From JACDER01 sp036394915 (lineage in GTDB: Bacteria; Actinomycetota; Thermoleophilia; Gaiellales; Gaiellaceae): 7,483 bases of DNA. The stretch lies in NCBI GenBank assembly GCA_036394915.1, contig DASWEE010000005.1, positions 1 to 7,483 of the forward strand, in the 5' to 3' direction. Positions within the stretch are counted from its first letter, which is position 1; each line of letters starts with the position of its first letter. Positions 5,039-7,483 of the stretch are shown one piece after another. A program made the position numbers and the translations under genes. The notes beneath the pieces were generated by a model. It was not told the origin of the DNA. It saw nothing but the letters and a program-made list of their open reading frames with translations, and made no database searches.

Positions 5039-6208
5039 TCAGGCGTCGAGGAAGACCGCCATCGTGGCGGTGAAACCGTGCAGGAAGACGGCGCCGCCGA
5101 CAGGCCCTATCTCTCCCCCGCAGAAGAACCCGGCGACCGCCGGAGCGCCGAGCGCGCGGGTAAGGGCGCGCGCGTCGTGGTCTGGCTCGCCGAACATGTT
5201 CGTCCCACGCCCGTTGCACGTGAAGAGGAGCGCGCCGGCCGCGTTCACGCCGTCGAGGGCGGCATCGAGCGACTCGTTTAGGTCCTCCTCGGCCGACACC
5301 GCGTCGCGCACGTGGAAGCGCAGCGTCTGTCCGACCCGCACCTCCTCGCCGATCGCGAGCGCGCCCGACTGCTCGTCGGCGCCGAGCAGGCCGCGCATCA
5401 GGTAGTCCCCGCGCCGGTACTCGGCGCGGTTCTCGTCGATGACGATGCCGGCGAGGACGCCCTGCGCGGCGAGCCGTTGCCGATCGTCGGGAAGGGAGGT
5501 GATCTCGGACCGGAGCCGCTCGAGCGCCGGCCGGCCGGCGAGCTCGTACACGACGTGGCCCTCCGCGCCCGTGACGACGGCGTCCTCTCCGATCGGCGAG
5601 CATCCCTGAGAGACGACGGTGAGCACCGAGACGCCGGAGACGAACGCTCCGACCGCGCCCTCCTCGTGGATCTCCCCGTCGACGATCAGCGCCTGCGCGC
5701 CCGGCTCGCCGCCCCCCGCTGCGATCCCGCCGACGATTGGAACGCCCGGGTGCTCCTCGTTCAAGGCGGCGAGGAACGGCCCGGCCGGGAAGGTGAAGGG
5801 ATCGACCAGCATCGTCACGAGCTCCGCCCCTTGGGGATCCGGGAAGCCGGCGATCTCGATGCCGTCGTCTGTCTCGTAGCCGGAGGCATGGAAGGGCTCG
5901 ATCGTCGAGCCGGGCAGCGAGCCGGCCCAGACGGCGAGTGCTGGGCCGTCCTCGATCTCACGGCTGCCGCCGATGACTCCGTCGGCGACGCATCCGACCA
6001 GGTGGCGCGGGCCAAGCTCTTCGACCAGCTTGTGGACAGCCGCCGGCGCGTCGTCGAGGTGATGGGGCGAGAGGAAGAGGAAGGCGAGGTCGACGTCTCC
6101 GCCGAGCCCTGCCGAGGCATGCCGCGCTGCCTCGATCGCAGCGTTGGCCGCGACCGGGGCCGTCGAGAGCCCTGCGCCGATGCGAGAAGCGACCGCGCGT
6201 GCTCTCAC
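5039..6208 (-). CDS. FIST domain protein (FIST N + FIST C)
   Basis: 389-aa cytoplasmic protein with both FIST halves. FIST domains are predicted sensory modules for small ligands, proposed to be amino acids. The N-terminal half (about residues 25-215) carries alternating strands such as VDLAFLFLS and PGVPIVGGIAAGGG. The C-terminal half (about 220-385) carries the family signatures ALLFTCNGRGTNMFGEPDHD (327-346) and GFFCGGEIGPVGG (360-372). No output domain (kinase, GGDEF, chemoreceptor) is attached, so it is a stand-alone form. The GTG start at 6208-6206 overlaps the aminotransferase stop in GTGA, and a GAGG at 6219-6216 sits at Shine-Dalgarno distance. The start codon lies in the loop of a hairpin (6199-6216). 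The overlap implies co-translation with the aminotransferase, which suits an amino-acid-related role; the ligand is unknown. Confidence 0.93.
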   Translation of the reverse strand: MRARAVASRIGAGLSTAPVAANAAIEAARHASAGLGGDVDLAFLFLSPHHLDDAPAAVHKLVEELGPRHLVGCVADGVIGGSREIEDGPALAVWAGSLPGSTIEPFHASGYETDDGIEIAGFPDPQGAELVTMLVDPFTFPAGPFLAALNEEHPGVPIVGGIAAGGGEPGAQALIVDGEIHEEGAVGAFVSGVSVLTVVSQGCSPIGEDAVVTGAEGHVVYELAGRPALERLRSEITSLPDDRQRLAAQGVLAGIVIDENRAEYRRGDYLMRGLLGADEQSGALAIGEEVRVGQTLRFHVRDAVSAEEDLNESLDAALDGVNAAGALLFTCNGRGTNMFGEPDHDARALTRALGAPAVAGFFCGGEIGPVGGAVFLHGFTATMAVFLDA

Positions 6209-6216
6209 GAGAGCAC
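6199..6216 (-). promoter_or_regulatory. Hairpin presenting the FIST start codon
   Basis: GTGCTCTC (6199-6206) and GAGAGCAC (6209-6216) are perfect 8-bp inverted arms around 2 nt. In the minus-strand mRNA this folds as a 7-bp stem with loop CGUG, whose GUG is the FIST start codon; the aminotransferase UGA straddles loop and stem. The Shine-Dalgarno GAGG (6219-6216) abuts the stem and shares one base with it. A ribosome finishing the aminotransferase would melt the structure, so it could enforce coupled translation. Confidence 0.5.
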
Positions 6217-7483
6217 CTCGTCCAGGATCGACAGGCCTTCCTCGAGCTCGTCACGGGAGACGATGAGCGGCGGCGCGATCACGACCACGTTCCAGTGCGG
6301 GAACAGGTACAGCCCGCGCTTGAGCGCCGCCTGGACGAGCCGGGCCATCGGCGCCGCCTCCTCCCCGCTCGCGTTGAACGGGACGAGCGGCTCGCGCGTC
6401 GCGCGGTCGCGGACGAGCTCGAGGCCCCAGAAGAGACCGAGCCCGCGGACGTCGCCGACGCAGGAGTGGCGCTCGGCCAGGCGTGGCAGCTCGCCGGCCA
6501 GCAGCTCTCCCATCGCGGCTGCGTTCTCGACCACGCCCTCCTCGCGGAAGGCCTCGATCGAGGCGACACCGGCAGCGCAGGCCAGTGGATGGCCGCTATA
6601 CGTCAGCCCGCCCGCGAACGGATGGTCGCGCAGCCAGTCGCCGATCTGCTCGGAGACGGTCATCGCGCCGAGCGGGACGTAGCCGGAGTTGATCCCCTTG
6701 GCCGTCGTGAGGATGTCCGGGACGACGTCCCAGTGCTCGCACGCGAACCAGCGGCCGGTGCGGCCGAAGCCGGCCATCACCTCGTCCAGGATCAGCAGGA
6801 TCCCGTGCCGGTCGCAGACCTCGCGGATCGCCTGGAGGTAGCCGGGCGGCGGGGGGATGATTCCGTTCGTCCCAGTCACCGTCTCGAGGATCACGGCCGC
6901 GACGGTGTGCGGGCCCTCGTACCGGAGGATCTCCTCCAGGTGCGGCGCGCCCGAGCAGACCGGGCACGGGTCGGGGTGGCCGGCCGGGCAGCGGTAGGTG
7001 TACGGGTCGAGCAGGCGGACGACGCCGGGGATGCCGGGCTCGGCGGCCCAGCGCCTGGGGTCGCCCGTGAGGGTGATCGCCCCGGCGGTCGCGCCGTGGT
7101 AGGAGCGGTAGCGGGCGACGATCTTGTGGCGGCCGGTGTACCAACGCGCGAGCTTGATCGCGTTCTCGTTCGCCTCGGCGCCACCGTTGGTGAAGAAGGA
7201 CATCGTCAGGTCGCCCGGTGTCACCTCCGCGAGGAGGCGAGCGAGCTCGGCGCGCTTGTCGTTCGCGAACGCCGGCGAGATCGTGGTGAGAGTCTCCGCC
7301 TGTTCCTTGATCGCCGCCACCATCCGCGGGTGCTGGTGGCCGAGCGAGAGGTTGATCAGCTGAGAGGCGAAGTCGAGGTAGCGCTTGCCCTCGTAGTCCC
7401 AGAAGTAGCAGCCTTCGCCGCCGGCGACGGGGATGGGCGCGGCATCGGCATTGACCGACCAGGGGTGGATGACGTGGGCGCGG
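6205..7483 (-). CDS. Class III PLP-dependent aminotransferase (N-terminus outside window)
   Basis: 425 residues are visible, starting in frame at the right edge (HVIHPWSVNADAAPIPV) and ending with TGA 6207-6205; perhaps 15-25 N-terminal residues are missing. Fold type I, class III transaminase, pyridoxal phosphate dependent and cytoplasmic. Landmarks: NGGAEANENAIKLAR and RSYHGAT (cofactor binding), LILDEVMAGFGRTG with the ring-nitrogen Asp at 6786-6784, TTAKGINSGYVPLGAM with the Schiff-base Lys at 6699-6697, and GLTYSGHPLACAA. The sequence style is that of omega-amino acid/taurine:pyruvate aminotransferases often labelled 'aspartate aminotransferase family', so an amine or omega-amino acid donor with pyruvate or a 2-oxo acid acceptor is likely; the exact substrate cannot be read. 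A C-x3-H-x3-C-x2-C cluster (CPAGHPDPCPVC, 6990-6955) is notable. The gene is coupled to the downstream FIST gene by a 4-nt overlap. Confidence 0.95.
   Translation of the reverse strand, partial: RAHVIHPWSVNADAAPIPVAGGEGCYFWDYEGKRYLDFASQLINLSLGHQHPRMVAAIKEQAETLTTISPAFANDKRAELARLLAEVTPGDLTMSFFTNGGAEANENAIKLARWYTGRHKIVARYRSYHGATAGAITLTGDPRRWAAEPGIPGVVRLLDPYTYRCPAGHPDPCPVCSGAPHLEEILRYEGPHTVAAVILETVTGTNGIIPPPPGYLQAIREVCDRHGILLILDEVMAGFGRTGRWFACEHWDVVPDILTTAKGINSGYVPLGAMTVSEQIGDWLRDHPFAGGLTYSGHPLACAAGVASIEAFREEGVVENAAAMGELLAGELPRLAERHSCVGDVRGLGLFWGLELVRDRATREPLVPFNASGEEAAPMARLVQAALKRGLYLFPHWNVVVIAPPLIVSRDELEEGLSILDEVLS

Noticed and set aside
5312..6682. 456-codon plus-strand open frame spanning FIST and aminotransferase genes
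   Set aside because: Crosses the junction of two well-recognised minus-strand genes and has no recognisable protein features.

Overview
This 7.5 kb GC-rich window (about two thirds G+C by eye) reads as an ordinary chromosomal stretch from a high-GC actinobacterium. The protein styles and the mix of YkuD transpeptidase, Hrp1-like CBS protein and FIST protein suggest Thermoleophilia (Gaiellales/Solirubrobacterales). That placement is inference from protein style, not a database match. I see no phage, transposon, CRISPR, tRNA or rRNA.

Layout from the left, nearly all on the minus strand. Positions 1-1307 hold the first 435 codons of threonyl-tRNA synthetase (thrS), whose 3' end lies outside the window. 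Positions 1308-1435 separate thrS from the next minus-strand gene and carry a possible 41-aa acidic plus-strand ORF. It ends in a perfect 11-bp hairpin shared with the end of the MFS gene. Positions 1436-3366 look like a four-gene minus-strand operon: a YjbR/MmcQ (DUF419) protein, a 59-aa single-span membrane protein overlapping it by 1 nt, a 53-aa charged helical protein, and a 12-helix MFS transporter. The MFS frame has an in-frame TAA at codon 9. Position 3431 starts the one confident plus-strand gene, an Hrp1-like two-CBS-domain protein. Its stop codon overlaps that of a secreted L,D-transpeptidase (3850-4803, minus) in a shared CTAG. A 235-bp non-coding gap (4804-5038) carries inverted repeats resembling DnaA boxes. 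Positions 5039-7483 hold a coupled minus-strand pair: a class III PLP aminotransferase, whose N-terminus lies outside the window, and a FIST-domain protein. They overlap by 4 nt (GTGA).

The functions are translation (ThrRS), cell-wall cross-linking (L,D-transpeptidase), stress or nucleotide sensing (CBS), transport (MFS) and amino-acid metabolism possibly tied to ligand sensing (aminotransferase plus FIST). I do not see a clear undescribed multi-gene system. The points most worth a second look are the early stop in the MFS gene, a hairpin that puts the FIST start codon in its loop exactly at the aminotransferase/FIST junction, the two unannotatable small proteins of the YjbR-MFS operon, the stop-codon-bearing hairpin at 1421-1446, and the structured gap before the L,D-transpeptidase gene.
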